DNA of 64,000 nt from CAVVSQ01 sp963848825. GTDB taxonomy: Bacteria; Planctomycetota; Planctomycetia; Gemmatales; Gemmataceae. Under the pieces are notes generated by a model. It saw only the letters and a list, made by a program, of their open reading frames with translations. It was not told the origin of the DNA and did not search any database. Position 1 is the stretch's first letter. Each line of letters starts with the position of its first letter. This document shows, one piece after another, positions 17,123-25,326 of this stretch. A program made the translations under genes and the position numbers. The stretch lies in the NCBI GenBank assembly GCA_963848825.1, contig CAWKFA010000004.1, positions 185,019 through 249,018 of the forward strand, written 5' to 3'.

Positions 17123-18679
17123 TCATTCCTTCGCCGCGATGGTGCCGCCATCGTGCTCGATCCTGCACGTCGGGACCGCGGCGTGAAACCTCTGTAGCCC
17201 CTGCGTCGTTATTTTGGTGTTTAGCACTTTGAGGTACGTTAGTCCCTGGAGTCCCGTGAGATGGACCAGCCCGGCGTCGTTTACCTTCGCCCCGATCAGG
17301 GTAAGTTGGGTTAGTCCCTCGAGGCCCTTGAGGTGGATCAGCCCCGCATTCGTCACCTTCGTGCGTTCAAGGTAGATGCGCATCAGCCCCTTGCAGTCCT
17401 TGAAATAGGCCAGCCCGGCGTCCGTTATCCCCGGACCCGTCAGTAAGAGGTTCTTCAGCGCCTTGTGGTTCTTGAAGTTAACCAACCCGGCATCCGTCAC
17501 CTCCGTGTGGTCCAGGCGAAGGTTCATCAACTCCTTGAGGTCCTTGAGGTTCGCCAGCCCGGCGTCCGTCGCTGCGGTGCGGGTCAGATGCACCGTTGTC
17601 AGGGTGAAGGGCGTCGCCGGCAACTCGGCCGCGGCCTCGATGGAGCGGTCGCCGTTATTCACGCGCACGACTCCGCCAATCGCAAGCACCCACTCCGCCG
17701 CCTTGCGTTCCACGTCGGCGACCACTGACCTTGGCGTCACAGGCACGTCCCTGGAATCCAACACGCCCTTGCCGGCTTGCACAATTTGGACCTTGCCCGC
17801 GACGGCTTCGATCCGCAGGACGATCTGGTCTCCCTTGCTCACGATGAATTTGTCGGTCTCGAACTCGAAGTCATCCCCCTCCTGGCCTTTCCGGGCGACC
17901 CTCAGGCCAACCTTCCCCGGCTTGAACGAGAGCGGCTCCTTGTACGCGCCGGCGACCTTGAATTCGCCCGTCCCAAAGGCAATATTGATTGACGGATCGT
18001 CACACTCAATGCGTACCACTCTGCCATCGGGCGTTTGCCAGAGGATGACTGCCCCCGCGCAAACCACCAGGGCGGCGACAAGCAGGCCAGCGATAGCCAG
18101 GCCGCGCACGGAGGATTCCGAGCCGCGCACGCTGCGTACTCGCGGAGTAAGTGGTTTACCATCGGCATGCGCAGCTTGGATTTCTTCCAACCGTGCGATC
18201 ACGTCCCTGGCGGATCGCGGGCGACGATTGGGGTCCTTTTCCAGGAGTTGCATGATCAGTTGCGACAATGCCGTCGGAATGTCGGCGTTGGCGTTCAACC
18301 GCACGGGGTGGTCCGGCTGGTTCAACGCGACGGCCAGCAGCGTGCCCATGGTCGTCTCGGCTCGGAACGGGGCTCGACCGGTGCAAAGGTGGTAAAGGAC
18401 GCAGCCCAGCGAAAAGAGATCGGCGCGCCCGTCCACGGCTTTATCACCGCGCGCCTGCTCCGGGGCCATGTACGCCGGCGTGCCGAGGACGGCGCCGGAC
18501 TGCGTGATCTGGGCGTTTTCCTGGTCGGCGCGGGCCAGGCCGAAATCAAGAATCTTGACACGTCCCTGGAGCGCCGACGCTCCCGGCTCGCCTTCGATCC
18601 ACAGGTTGCCCGGCTTGATGTCGCGGTGGATCAGGCCCTTCTCATGGGCGGCCGCAAGCCCGCGCGATATCCCGGGCAA
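17123..18679 (-). CDS. Ser/Thr protein kinase with LRR tail, main part
   Basis: Third and largest piece of a kinase gene running 19363 to 17123. It contains the catalytic HRDIKPGN loop, DFGLAR, the activation segment GTPAYMAPEQARG, and the C-lobe (DLFSLGCVLYHLCTG, KDPNRRP). A Pro/Arg juxtamembrane stretch and one membrane helix (GLAIAGLLVAALVVCAGAVI) follow, then an extracytoplasmic beta region and about six leucine-rich units of the TDAGL..L..LK.L..L.L type. All Hanks motifs needed for catalysis are present once the frames are joined. Residues encoded at 18120-18151 (LTPRVRSVRGSESSVRG region) come from a dispersed repeat inside the gene. The 3' part is duplicated at 11.36-12.0 kb. The likely role is a membrane receptor kinase sensing through its LRR domain. 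Confidence 0.85.
   Translation of the reverse strand: MPGISRGLAAAHEKGLIHRDIKPGNLWIEGEPGASALQGRVKILDFGLARADQENAQITQSGAVLGTPAYMAPEQARGDKAVDGRADLFSLGCVLYHLCTGRAPFRAETTMGTLLAVALNQPDHPVRLNANADIPTALSQLIMQLLEKDPNRRPRSARDVIARLEEIQAAHADGKPLTPRVRSVRGSESSVRGLAIAGLLVAALVVCAGAVILWQTPDGRVVRIECDDPSINIAFGTGEFKVAGAYKEPLSFKPGKVGLRVARKGQEGDDFEFETDKFIVSKGDQIVLRIEAVAGKVQIVQAGKGVLDSRDVPVTPRSVVADVERKAAEWVLAIGGVVRVNNGDRSIEAAAELPATPFTLTTVHLTRTAATDAGLANLKDLKELMNLRLDHTEVTDAGLVNFKNHKALKNLLLTGPGITDAGLAYFKDCKGLMRIYLERTKVTNAGLIHLKGLEGLTQLTLIGAKVNDAGLVHLTGLQGLTYLKVLNTKITTQGLQRFHAAVPTCRIEHDGGTIAAKE
18120..18151 (+). repeat. Dispersed repeat, copy within kinase gene
   Basis: GAGCCGCGCACGCTGCGTAC followed by TCGCGGAGTAAG. It shares its sequence with copies at 19381 and 19571 but lies in frame inside the kinase coding region, in the juxtamembrane segment. 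Confidence 0.7.
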
Positions 18680-18956
18680 TAGTCACGATCCGGGCGACTG
18701 GCAATGGCTGCCCAGCGCGGAAGATCTCTTCGAGCGATTGGCCCTCGAGCAGCTCCATCGCCAGATACGGCACGCCGCGAAACTCACCGACGTAGTGGAT
18801 GGTGACGATGTAATCGCTCTTCACTCGGGCCGCCGCCCGCGCTTCACGCAAGAAGCGTTCCTTCGCTGTTGGATTGGCGGCGAGTCTCGGCAGCATCACC
18901 TTGAGCGCTACCCGGCGTTCCAGCTTCGGGTCGTCGGCCAGCAAGACCAAGCCCAT
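18642..18956 (-). CDS. Same kinase, N-lobe (second frame)
   Basis: Encodes the N-lobe: (GSG)GMGLVLLADDPKLERRVALK with the invariant Lys, the C-helix FLREARAAARV, and the hinge YLAMELLEGQSLEEIF. The frame is open upstream to about 19058, where it reads EELVLGFLAPAQAADEIGRL and YRVLKVLGSG, the start of the kinase domain with its glycine loop. It must join the third frame near 18665 (IVTIARDI to SRGLAAAHEKGLIH). It has no start codon of its own. Confidence 0.8.
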   Translation of the reverse strand: MGLVLLADDPKLERRVALKVMLPRLAANPTAKERFLREARAAARVKSDYIVTIHYVGEFRGVPYLAMELLEGQSLEEIFRAGQPLPVARIVTIARDIARACGRP

Positions 18957-18976
18957 GCCGCCGCTGCCGAGGACTT

Positions 18977-19363
18977 TCAGGACGCGATAGTGCCCGAGGC
19001 GGCCGATTTCGTCCGCGGCCTGCGCAGGCGCCAGGAAACCGAGGACGAGCTCCTCGGCGCAGCTACGGTATCTTGGTAAAGCTCGAAGGCGTCCACCGCG
19101 CCCCTCAAATCGCGACGCGGAATCTGCTTCAGCTTCTCAATGAGCGGGCGAGGCGCACCACGCGCGATCTTGTCCTCCGCGGGGGCTTCGCCACGCAGCG
19201 ATTGGACCAATGCATCATCGGGCGACAGCGCCCTGGCTTTTTCCTGACAGGCCGAGCACTGCTCCAGGTGCTGAGAAAGCTCGGACAATTCCGGCTCGAC
19301 CTTGCGCCCCTGAATCAGCTCAGCCAATACGCCAGGCGAGGGGCATTCCAGTTTGTTGATCAT
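18977..19363 (-). CDS. Same kinase, N-terminal region (first frame)
   Basis: The probable true start is ATG 19363 (MINKLECPSPGVLAELIQGR). The HLEQCSACQ motif resembles the zinc-binding end of anti-sigma-factor/kinase N-terminal modules common in Gemmataceae kinases. The frame leaves phase near 19060, after AVDAFELYQDTVA. A longer open frame to 19432 exists, but its extra residues (LLREYAACAARS) are translated from the dispersed repeat at 19381-19414, so I reject the upstream start. Confidence 0.75.
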   Translation of the reverse strand: MINKLECPSPGVLAELIQGRKVEPELSELSQHLEQCSACQEKARALSPDDALVQSLRGEAPAEDKIARGAPRPLIEKLKQIPRRDLRGAVDAFELYQDTVAAPRSSSSVSWRLRRPRTKSAASGTIAS

Positions 19364-19380
19364 ATTCCAACCGCCTGACC

Positions 19381-19414
19381 GAGCCGCGCACGCAGCGTAC
19401 TCGCGGAGTAAGCG
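19381..19414 (+). repeat. Dispersed repeat, copy
   Basis: GAGCCGCGCACGCAGCGTAC followed by TCGCGGAGTAAGCG. It lies just upstream of the kinase start. The non-coding stretch 19364-19743 is largely made of such copies. Confidence 0.8.
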
Positions 19415-19570
19415 GTCAAACCGAAACCGCATCCTGAAACGATTACTTCAAACAATTTCTCAAAACTCTTACTTGGTAGGCCTAGGCCAACGGGGTTTCC
19501 ACGGCGATCGTGCTCCTGCGAAAGGGAATACACGTCATCGTAGCAAATCCAAACGGCACAAGAAACGTCC

Positions 19571-19604
19571 GAGCCGCGCACGCAGCGTACTCGCGGAGTA
19601 AGCG
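19571..19604 (+). repeat. Dispersed repeat, copy
   Basis: Identical over 34 bases to the copy at 19381. A partial copy (ACACGCAGCGTATTCGC) follows at about 19621. Confidence 0.8.
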
Positions 19605-19694
19605 ATTTTTTGTCCGGCCGACACGCAGCGTATTCGCATCAACGTAGCAGCGTACCAGCGGAGCAATCTGTCGGGGCCTGGTACATGTTCCAGA

Positions 19695-19731
19695 CCGCTT
19701 ACTCCGCCAGTACGCCGCGTGCGCGGCTCGG
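19695..19731 (-). repeat. Dispersed repeat, inverted copy
   Basis: Reverse-complement copy (CCGCTTACTCCGCCAGTACG then CCGCGTGCGCGGCTCGG) with a few changes. It sits just past the 3' end of the surface-protein gene, so pairs of copies could fold as long hairpins. Confidence 0.7.
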
Positions 19732-19743
19732 ACGTACGCTGGT

Positions 19744-21993
19744 TTACGCCAACTCGTCGAGCAAATCGTTCCCTTGCAGACCGAAGATGGCGTCCAGGAC
19801 GCCGCCGCCGATGCGGTTGGCGAAGTACCAATCGCGGCCACTGCCGCCGGTCAGAATGTCGATCGAGCTATCGCTGAACACCGTTGCCCCAAGGCCGGAT
19901 GCCTTCAAGAAGACTGAGCCGTTGGCGCACGGGCCGGTTCCCGTGCCGCGCAGGTTGGCCGCCCGGGTGGTGGCGTCGCGGTTGGAGGTCCATTCTAGCT
20001 GAATACTGAGCAAGGCAGCCTCGTTCAGGTCGAACGCGGTCGAGCCAGCGATGAGCAAATCGCCGCCGCTGCCGCCGAACAGGACGTCCGCGCCGGTGCC
20101 GCCGATGAGAATATCACGGCCGCCGCGGGCGGTCAGCACGTCGTTGCCAGTCCCGCCCATGAGCAGGTCGTTGCCGCCGCCGCCGATCAGCACGTCGTTG
20201 CCCCCGTCGCCGTACAGCCAGGCGTCGGCTTTCAGGTCGTTATCGACCGCGATGAGGTCGTTGCCTTCGCCGCCGTGTACCACGACACGGCTGATCGGCC
20301 CCGCGAACGTCGCGCCAAAGAACGTCGGGCACTTGCCGCTGGGGAAGCTGAGGATGCCTACCGCGTAGCGGTCATTGCCGAACCGGTCCACGCCGATCGC
20401 ATCAGCGTCCGGCGTGCCCAGGACGATCAGCATGTTCTGGCCCGGATGCAGCGGGTCGGGCTGCAGGAATGCAGTTCCCGCCTTGTTCTGGGTCTCGAAG
20501 GCGCCGATGTCCACGATGCCGACGATCCGGCTCTGCCCGCGCTGATCGGTGGCGAGCCCCGCCGCCAGCGCATTGTCCCCCCCGTCGATGGCGATGCTCC
20601 CCGGCAGCAGCGCGTGGGTCTTGGTCGGCCCGCCGTTGTCGGCGAGGGGCCCGAGCTTCGGGTCGCCGCTGATCTTGCCCAGGGCATTGCCGCCGCTGTT
20701 GTCCTCGACGAGGTTGCCGAAGCCGGTGAAGCTGTTCGTCCCCGACGCCGTCAGGTCGCCGCCGCTGGTGCTGTCGGCGACGATCGTGTTGTCCAGCTCC
20801 ATGTGGTCGATGACGTCGTCGAAGTAGATGCCGCCGCCCTGCGCCGCGCCGTTGCCGGCGATCGTGCTGGAACGGATCGTGAACGATTCGTCGGTAATGT
20901 TCCCGTTGTAGATGCCGCCGCCCAGGCTCGTGGCGGTGTTGCCCGAGATCGTGCTGTTGATGATCTTCGCGGTGGCGGTCTCGGAGGTCTGGACGCCCGA
21001 CGAGATGCCGCCGCCGAAGGCGGCGGAGTTGTTCGAGATCGTGCTGGCGACGACGGTCAGCGCCCCTTCGTTGCGAATCCCGCCGCCGGCGAAGTCGGCG
21101 GAGTTGTCCGTGATCGTGCTCGCGTTGACGCGGAGGGCACCGAAGTTGGCGATCCCACCGGCGCCCCGGCCCTTGCTGATCGTGAGGTTCGACAAGCTCG
21201 CCGAGCCGGTGGTATCGACGAAGAAGATGCCGAAGTTGCTCGCCGCCGCGGCGCGGGTGATGGTTTCCGTCCCGTTTGCCGGGCCGCTGATCGTCACGAA
21301 CGTCGTCAGCGCCAGCGTTCCCTGCGTCAGGGTGACGGTGGTGATGCCGGGCGCGAAGGTGATGGCGCTGGCGTCGGGGTTGGAGTTGGCGGTGTTGACC
21401 GCTTCGCGGAGGGTGGTGAGCCCGTCATTGGGATCGGTCACGTCGTCGGCGCGGGTGACGACCAGGCTGGCGGTACTGCCGCCGGACTCGACGGCGCCGA
21501 TGTCGAACGCGCCGATCGGACGGGCAAAGCCGCGCTGGTCCTCGAACTCGCCCGAGACCGGCACGCCGGTGTCGATGGCGATGCTACCGGGGAGCAACGT
21601 GTGGGTGAGGGTAGGCCCGCCGTTGTCCGCAAGCAGCCCGAGGTTGGGGTCGCCGGTGATCTTGCCCAGCGAAGCGCCGCCGCTGCCGTCCTCGATCAGG
21701 TTCCCCGAGCCGCTGAACGTGCCGACGGTGCCGAAACCGTCATTATCGACCAAATCACCCCCAGCGGGGCTGTTGGCCACGATCGTGTCGGTCAGCATCA
21801 TGTTTGGACTGAAGCCCCAAATCCCGCCGCCGCGGCCCGGTTCGCTGCCGACTGCCGAATTCCCTGTGAGGGTGCTCGACGTCACCGTCAACTGGCGGGT
21901 TGAAAAGAAAGAGATCCCGCCCCCACCACCCTCAGCCGAATTGCCTGACAGCGTGCTTTGCGTCACGGTCAGCGCCTCCGCCGCTAAAATCAA
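19744..21993 (-). CDS. Beta-helix/RTX surface protein, main part
   Basis: Second piece of a gene of about 1,027 codons starting at 22825. It has repeated STISGNSA / GGGI-N-G-L-V--STI units of a right-handed beta helix, and two 'choice-of-anchor' style segments (GSGNLIEDGSGGASLGKITG and DPKLGPLADNGGPTKTHALL, PGSIAIDGGDN, DQRG..R). Near the C-terminus (plus 20240-20060) come hemolysin-type Ca-binding nonapeptides: GDGGNDVLIGGGGNDLLMGG then TGNDVLTARGGRDILIGG. A final repeat, GGSGRDWYF, lies near the end. RTX repeats usually go with secretion and calcium-dependent folding, and the helix region with adhesion. No catalytic residues were recognised. The join to the first piece lies at about 21975-21990. 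Confidence 0.85.
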   Translation of the reverse strand: MILAAEALTVTQSTLSGNSAEGGGGGISFFSTRQLTVTSSTLTGNSAVGSEPGRGGGIWGFSPNMMLTDTIVANSPAGGDLVDNDGFGTVGTFSGSGNLIEDGSGGASLGKITGDPNLGLLADNGGPTLTHTLLPGSIAIDTGVPVSGEFEDQRGFARPIGAFDIGAVESGGSTASLVVTRADDVTDPNDGLTTLREAVNTANSNPDASAITFAPGITTVTLTQGTLALTTFVTISGPANGTETITRAAAASNFGIFFVDTTGSASLSNLTISKGRGAGGIANFGALRVNASTITDNSADFAGGGIRNEGALTVVASTISNNSAAFGGGISSGVQTSETATAKIINSTISGNTATSLGGGIYNGNITDESFTIRSSTIAGNGAAQGGGIYFDDVIDHMELDNTIVADSTSGGDLTASGTNSFTGFGNLVEDNSGGNALGKISGDPKLGPLADNGGPTKTHALLPGSIAIDGGDNALAAGLATDQRGQSRIVGIVDIGAFETQNKAGTAFLQPDPLHPGQNMLIVLGTPDADAIGVDRFGNDRYAVGILSFPSGKCPTFFGATFAGPISRVVVHGGEGNDLIAVDNDLKADAWLYGDGGNDVLIGGGGNDLLMGGTGNDVLTARGGRDILIGGTGADVLFGGSGGDLLIAGSTAFDLNEAALLSIQLEWTSNRDATTRAANLRGTGTGPCANGSVFLKASGLGATVFSDSSIDILTGGSGRDWYFANRIGGGVLDAIFGLQGNDLLDELA

Positions 21994-22825
21994 CCTGAAT
22001 ACCCCCGCCGAAGAATGTAGCGGCTGAGTTGCCGGAGAGGGTGCTGGATGTCACCGTTGCCCTGCTGGAACTCTTTATGTCAATGCCGCCGCCGTTCGAA
22101 CCAGCGGAGTTTCCGGAAAGCGTGCTCGACTCAACGACCAACTCCCCGGTCGCGGACAGACTGATCCCGCCACCCTCACTAGATAGGGCTTTGTTTACCG
22201 AGATTATGCTCGATCGTACGTACAAGTTGATGCCTTCAAACTCAATCCCGCCGCCGCCGCCAATGTCTGCCGAATTCCCGGAAATGATGCAGGACGTGAT
22301 CGTCGCCGCCAGCCGCGCGGCGATCCCGCCTCCGCCATGGCTCGCGGAGTTCCCGGAAACGGTGCTGGAGGTGAGCATCAGAACGCCGTGGTCCAGGATC
22401 CCGCCGCCATCGCCGGCAGTGACTCCGCCGGTGATCGTGAGGTGCGACATCTGCACGGTCGCATTGGCGGCGGTCTCGAAGATGCGGAACTGCGGTGTTC
22501 CAACGGCGGCGCTGCGCGCGACTGTGACCGTCCCACTCGCCGGCCCGGCGATCGTGACGTCGGTGGAGAGCAGCAGCTCGCCGGACGTCAGCGTTACGGA
22601 GTTCACCCCCGCCGCGAAGTTAATGGTGTCGGCTCCAGGGTTGGCATCCGCCAACGCGATCGCGGCGCGGAGCGAGCCGGCGCCGCTATCGAGGCCGTTG
22701 GCGACCGTAAAAGTGGTGGGGACGGTACGGTCTTCGAGAATCTCCAGCGCCGGCCGTGTGCGGCTCTTGGGACTCTTGCGGACGATTGGGCGGGCGAACA
22801 GCGTGCGGAACCAATTGCGGGTCAT
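21932..22825 (-). CDS. Beta-helix/RTX surface protein, N-terminal part
   Basis: ATG 22825 begins MTRNWFRTLFARPIVRKSPK with a basic N-terminus and LEILEDRTVPTTFTV, the planctomycete giant-protein export signature. It continues with GSLRAAIALADANPGADTI and beta-helix units (SSTLSGNSAGSNGGGI). The frame leaves phase after SSTLSGNSAATFFGGGIQVD and carries on at 19744-21993 with LTVTQSTLSGNSAEGG. An ECF sigma factor lies immediately upstream on the same strand, so the two are probably linked in expression. Confidence 0.8.
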   Translation of the reverse strand: MTRNWFRTLFARPIVRKSPKSRTRPALEILEDRTVPTTFTVANGLDSGAGSLRAAIALADANPGADTINFAAGVNSVTLTSGELLLSTDVTIAGPASGTVTVARSAAVGTPQFRIFETAANATVQMSHLTITGGVTAGDGGGILDHGVLMLTSSTVSGNSASHGGGGIAARLAATITSCIISGNSADIGGGGGIEFEGINLYVRSSIISVNKALSSEGGGISLSATGELVVESSTLSGNSAGSNGGGIDIKSSSRATVTSSTLSGNSAATFFGGGIQVDFSGGGADRDAKHAVRQFG

Positions 22826-23025
22826 ATTTTCTCCTCAAGAGCGAATGCGAACGTTGCGAGTAAATGCGCAGGGCCATCGGGGAGGAGTACGCAGCTCACG
22901 CCGATTTCTTCCGGAAAAAAGGAAAAATATTCCCGAAATACCATCCGACCCACGCACGCTGCGGAATGCCTGACCGCGCACGCAGCGCAATTTCCGAGCC
23001 GCCCACAAAGCGTGCGGGTCGGGAT

Positions 23026-23595
23026 TAATCGAGAAGTTGTTGCAACTCTTGGCGCAGGCGGCTGAGGATTTTGGACTTGATGCTGTAGACGGTTCCGGGG
23101 CTGATGGCAAACGCGCGGCGCTACCTCGTCAGGCGCGTGCTCTTCAAGGACATAGGCGCGGAAGACGTTCTGATGCAGCGGCGCGAATTCCCGTTCCACG
23201 AGGCGAAACACCTGGCGAATGAGGTAGCGCTCATACTCGGCCTCCGCCAGTTTGCTGCCGGGTTCGTTCGCCAGCACTTGCGAGTCGATTTCCACGGCCG
23301 CAGGCCCCCGTGCCCGCTCTCGGTCACGGTGGCGATTGAGAAATAGCGTTTTCAGCCAGGCATGGAAGCTCCGCGTGGCATCGTAGCGGAATTCGGGCAG
23401 CTTCCGCCACAAGAGGAGGAAGACGTCTTGTACCAGATCGGCACAGTCGGAATCTTGCAGGCCAAGCCGTCGTGCCCACTCAAACAACAGGGGCGTGTAA
23501 AGCTCCACAAACCGGTCCCAGGCCGTGGTCGCGCCCGAATCTTGCAACCGATCCAACAGACTCGCCGGCGTCAAGAACATGCGTGATCGGTCCAT
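23026..23595 (-). CDS. ECF RNA polymerase sigma factor, frameshifted near its end
   Basis: Starts MDRSRMFLTPASLLDRLQDS. Region 2 is clear: FVELYTPLLFEWARRLGLQD, CADLVQDVFLLLWRKLPEF, FHAWLKTLFLNRHRDRERA. Region 4 begins RQVFRLVEREFAPLHQNVFR and YVLEEHAPDEVA. A frame change near 23115 restores the helix-turn-helix as AFAISPGTVYSIKSKILSRL, and the protein ends RQELQQLLD at 23026. Without the change the frame runs on to 22822 as unrelated protein. It is a planctomycete ECF type. Its position directly before the surface-protein gene suggests that it directs that gene or a regulon containing it. No anti-sigma gene is adjacent, so control may come from a kinase. Confidence 0.8.
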
Positions 23596-23707
23596 TACGC
23601 TTGTTTATTCAGGTTGAAGATCGATGTCACCAGCGGGCGCCGGAAACTCCAGGAAGGTACACCGAATAGGGCTTTTTCAAGGCAAAAAGTTTACAGAATC
23701 TGTTTAC

Positions 23708-23803
23708 AGCGTTCGAAAAAAAGGGGTCAGACCCCTTGAAGCGAACAGATTTTCACCGCTTTTGCAGATTATTGAGGGGTCTGACCCCTTTTTTTTGAAC
23801 GCT
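23708..23803. repeat. Palindromic MITE/REP-like element, copy 1
   Basis: AGCGTTCGAAAAAAAGGGGT then CAGACCCCTTGAAG at the left, and GAGGGGTCTGACCCCTTTTT then TTTGAACGCT at the right, form arms of about 30 bp around a 35-bp centre. A second copy is at 40550-40655. Similar GGGGTCAGACCCC palindromes are widespread in environmental bacteria and are usually non-autonomous. Confidence 0.7.
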
Positions 23804-23920
23804 CTTACAGCATTTTGCTTATTACCGACCAAGACAAATCCACCGCTTGTGGCCTAACCCGACGTGCCAGTTGTGGATTAGAGTTTCAAAACGGTTTACA
23901 GAATATGATATAACATTGGT

Positions 23921-23982
23921 TTACAAAATTAAAAAGCCATAAATCATTATGATTTATGGCTTTATTTATGGAGCTGAGGGGG
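23921..23982. repeat. att-like site, second copy
   Basis: 23921-23974 is identical to 17002-17055, including the perfect 15-bp palindrome (23933-23963). One mismatch then GAGGGGG follows, matching the tRNA-Ala 3' end for only a few bases before diverging to GCGAAG. It looks like a decayed or recombined junction. The flanking 23596-24240 holds no gene. Confidence 0.6.
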
Positions 23983-24077
23983 CGAAGAATTCTGGAAATG
24001 CTCCCCTTTGTATTCCCTTATTTCCCTTCGCTTTATGAAAAAGCCGAAATCCTGTCTTTCTCCGAGAATCGCCATAA

Positions 24078-24137
24078 TCTGATACTTTTCTGATACTTTT
24101 TTGACGAGAATCTGATACGAGAATTGGTTGTATCAGA
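24078..24137. repeat. Cluster of TCTGATAC sites
   Basis: Three direct copies of TCTGATAC at 24078, 24089 and 24111, and one inverted copy (GTATCAGA) at 24130, in an AT-rich stretch near the att-like repeat. They resemble arm-type sites of an integrase, but no integrase gene is present, so this is speculative. Confidence 0.35.
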
Positions 24138-24240
24138 AGTAGATTGTTTCAGGCTCTACTTTCTTCTACTCGATAGAGTTTCCGGCACTGTCCTGAAATA
24201 ACGTGTCACGTCTCCTAAGATCGCGTGGCATTCATTGTGC

Positions 24241-24654
24241 TCAAAAATCAACCGCTAGATGCCAGCGCACATCTTCCGCCGCTGCGCGCTTCAGCACTTT
24301 CTCGAATTCGTTCAAGTCGTTGATGATAGCCTTTGATTTTGGCGCATACTTAGGATTTCGGACCAATTCTTGATGTAAGGCACGAACGACGGTCAAACCC
24401 TCGGTCGCCGAGAACCATTTTTCTTCTTCCAAACGGGGAATGTCGCTGAGAGGCGTTCCGGTCGCTTCGGCTTCGCCTTCCAGAAAGTCCATGGCCTCCT
24501 GCGGACTAATGCTGAAAAAATCCATGAGTGAGGTCACTTTAAGTTTCTTGGCAAGGCGGTCCAGTCTCTCTTCCGATGCAGAGAGTGCCGTTCCGTTGAC
24601 AGATGAATCGAAACCGGGAATCGGCTTTTCAAGAACAATGAAAAGTGCAGGCAT
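24241..24654 (-). CDS. Conserved protein of unknown function
   Basis: 137 residues beginning MPALFIVLEKPIPGFDSSVN and ending KRAAAEDVRWHLAVDF. Family members I recall share the opening 'LFIVLEK-IPGFD..VNG' and the closing 'VRWHLAVD'. They are about this size and lack membrane segments. The fold is probably a small alpha/beta protein. The start is preceded by GGGAGAGAACGTC. The family is often found in accessory regions; no function is known. It lies 80 bases downstream of the next gene on the same strand and may share its message. Confidence 0.65.
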   Translation of the reverse strand: MPALFIVLEKPIPGFDSSVNGTALSASEERLDRLAKKLKVTSLMDFFSISPQEAMDFLEGEAEATGTPLSDIPRLEEEKWFSATEGLTVVRALHQELVRNPKYAPKSKAIINDLNEFEKVLKRAAAEDVRWHLAVDF

Positions 24655-24735
24655 GACGTTCTCTCCCGCCCCACGAGCCGTCCAAAAAATGCGTCCACAT
24701 GAAAACTGCCACGCTAAATCAGGACACCTGACCCG

Positions 24736-25179
24736 TTATTCTGGGACAGTACCGAGTTTCCTAAACACGGCCAGCACGAACTCCCTCACGGTTAGCTTAA
24801 GACCATTTTCAACATCTGGAAGCGATTCGGCCTCCTTATCCGAGATTTTTCGTTTGAGTTCCAACTCAAGTATTTTAATGAAGTGTGTGTAATCGAAAAA
24901 AACGTCACACCGTTCCCCCCAGCGCGGAAGACCTTCAAGCTCGAAAAATGTAATTTCCGCCCGAATGTAATCGGGCGAAATACGACCAAATCGCGCAATA
25001 GCGCGCCGCACTGCAAGAGCTATCACGGTTTCGGCGTTATTTGGAGAATTAAAACATCTTCCCGCGAAATCCGCATCGGCTTGAGTAACGTTACGCTCTC
25101 GGAACAGTCTTACATATTCTCGGTAACGCTTGTTCTTCTCGCGCAATTTCCTTATACGGCATTTTCGAAACACAGACAT
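24736..25179 (-). CDS. Hypothetical protein
   Basis: 147 residues, very basic at the N-terminus (MSVFRKCRIRKLREKNKRYR). The middle reads FNSPNNAETVIALAVRRAIA and FGRISPDYIRAEITFFEL, then WGERCDVFFDYTHFIKILEL with a helical C-terminus. The segment 'RISPDYIRAEITFFEL' followed by Asp-rich residues recalls small helical 'acyl carrier-like' or immunity-type proteins, but I do not recognise the family. The codon use is more AT-rich than its neighbours, consistent with acquired DNA. It is the first gene inside the tRNA-proximal border of the putative island. Confidence 0.6.
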   Translation of the reverse strand: MSVFRKCRIRKLREKNKRYREYVRLFRERNVTQADADFAGRCFNSPNNAETVIALAVRRAIARFGRISPDYIRAEITFFELEGLPRWGERCDVFFDYTHFIKILELELKRKISDKEAESLPDVENGLKLTVREFVLAVFRKLGTVPE

Positions 25180-25326
25180 AGATGTTTAATGCTCGTCTGC
25201 TCGGCGAAGGGAATTTTTGGAACGCAAATTCTACTCAAGTCCTGTTTGTAACAGATTTCTATCAGATATCCAGTTTTTGCTTTGTCGTAAGCATCTGTCA
25301 TATATGTAGTTAAGATGCTTAAGTAT

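Noticed and set aside
20275..21903. Long plus-strand open frame (542 codons) opposite the beta-helix/RTX gene
   Set aside because: Composition is Arg/Ala/Asp/Gly-rich with no domain. It is the shadow of the GC-rich minus-strand gene, whose product has clear repeats and RTX motifs.
22822..23025. Extension of the sigma factor beyond region 4 to 22822
   Set aside because: The extra residues result from the frameshift near 23115; the other frame restores a normal helix-turn-helix and stop at 23026.
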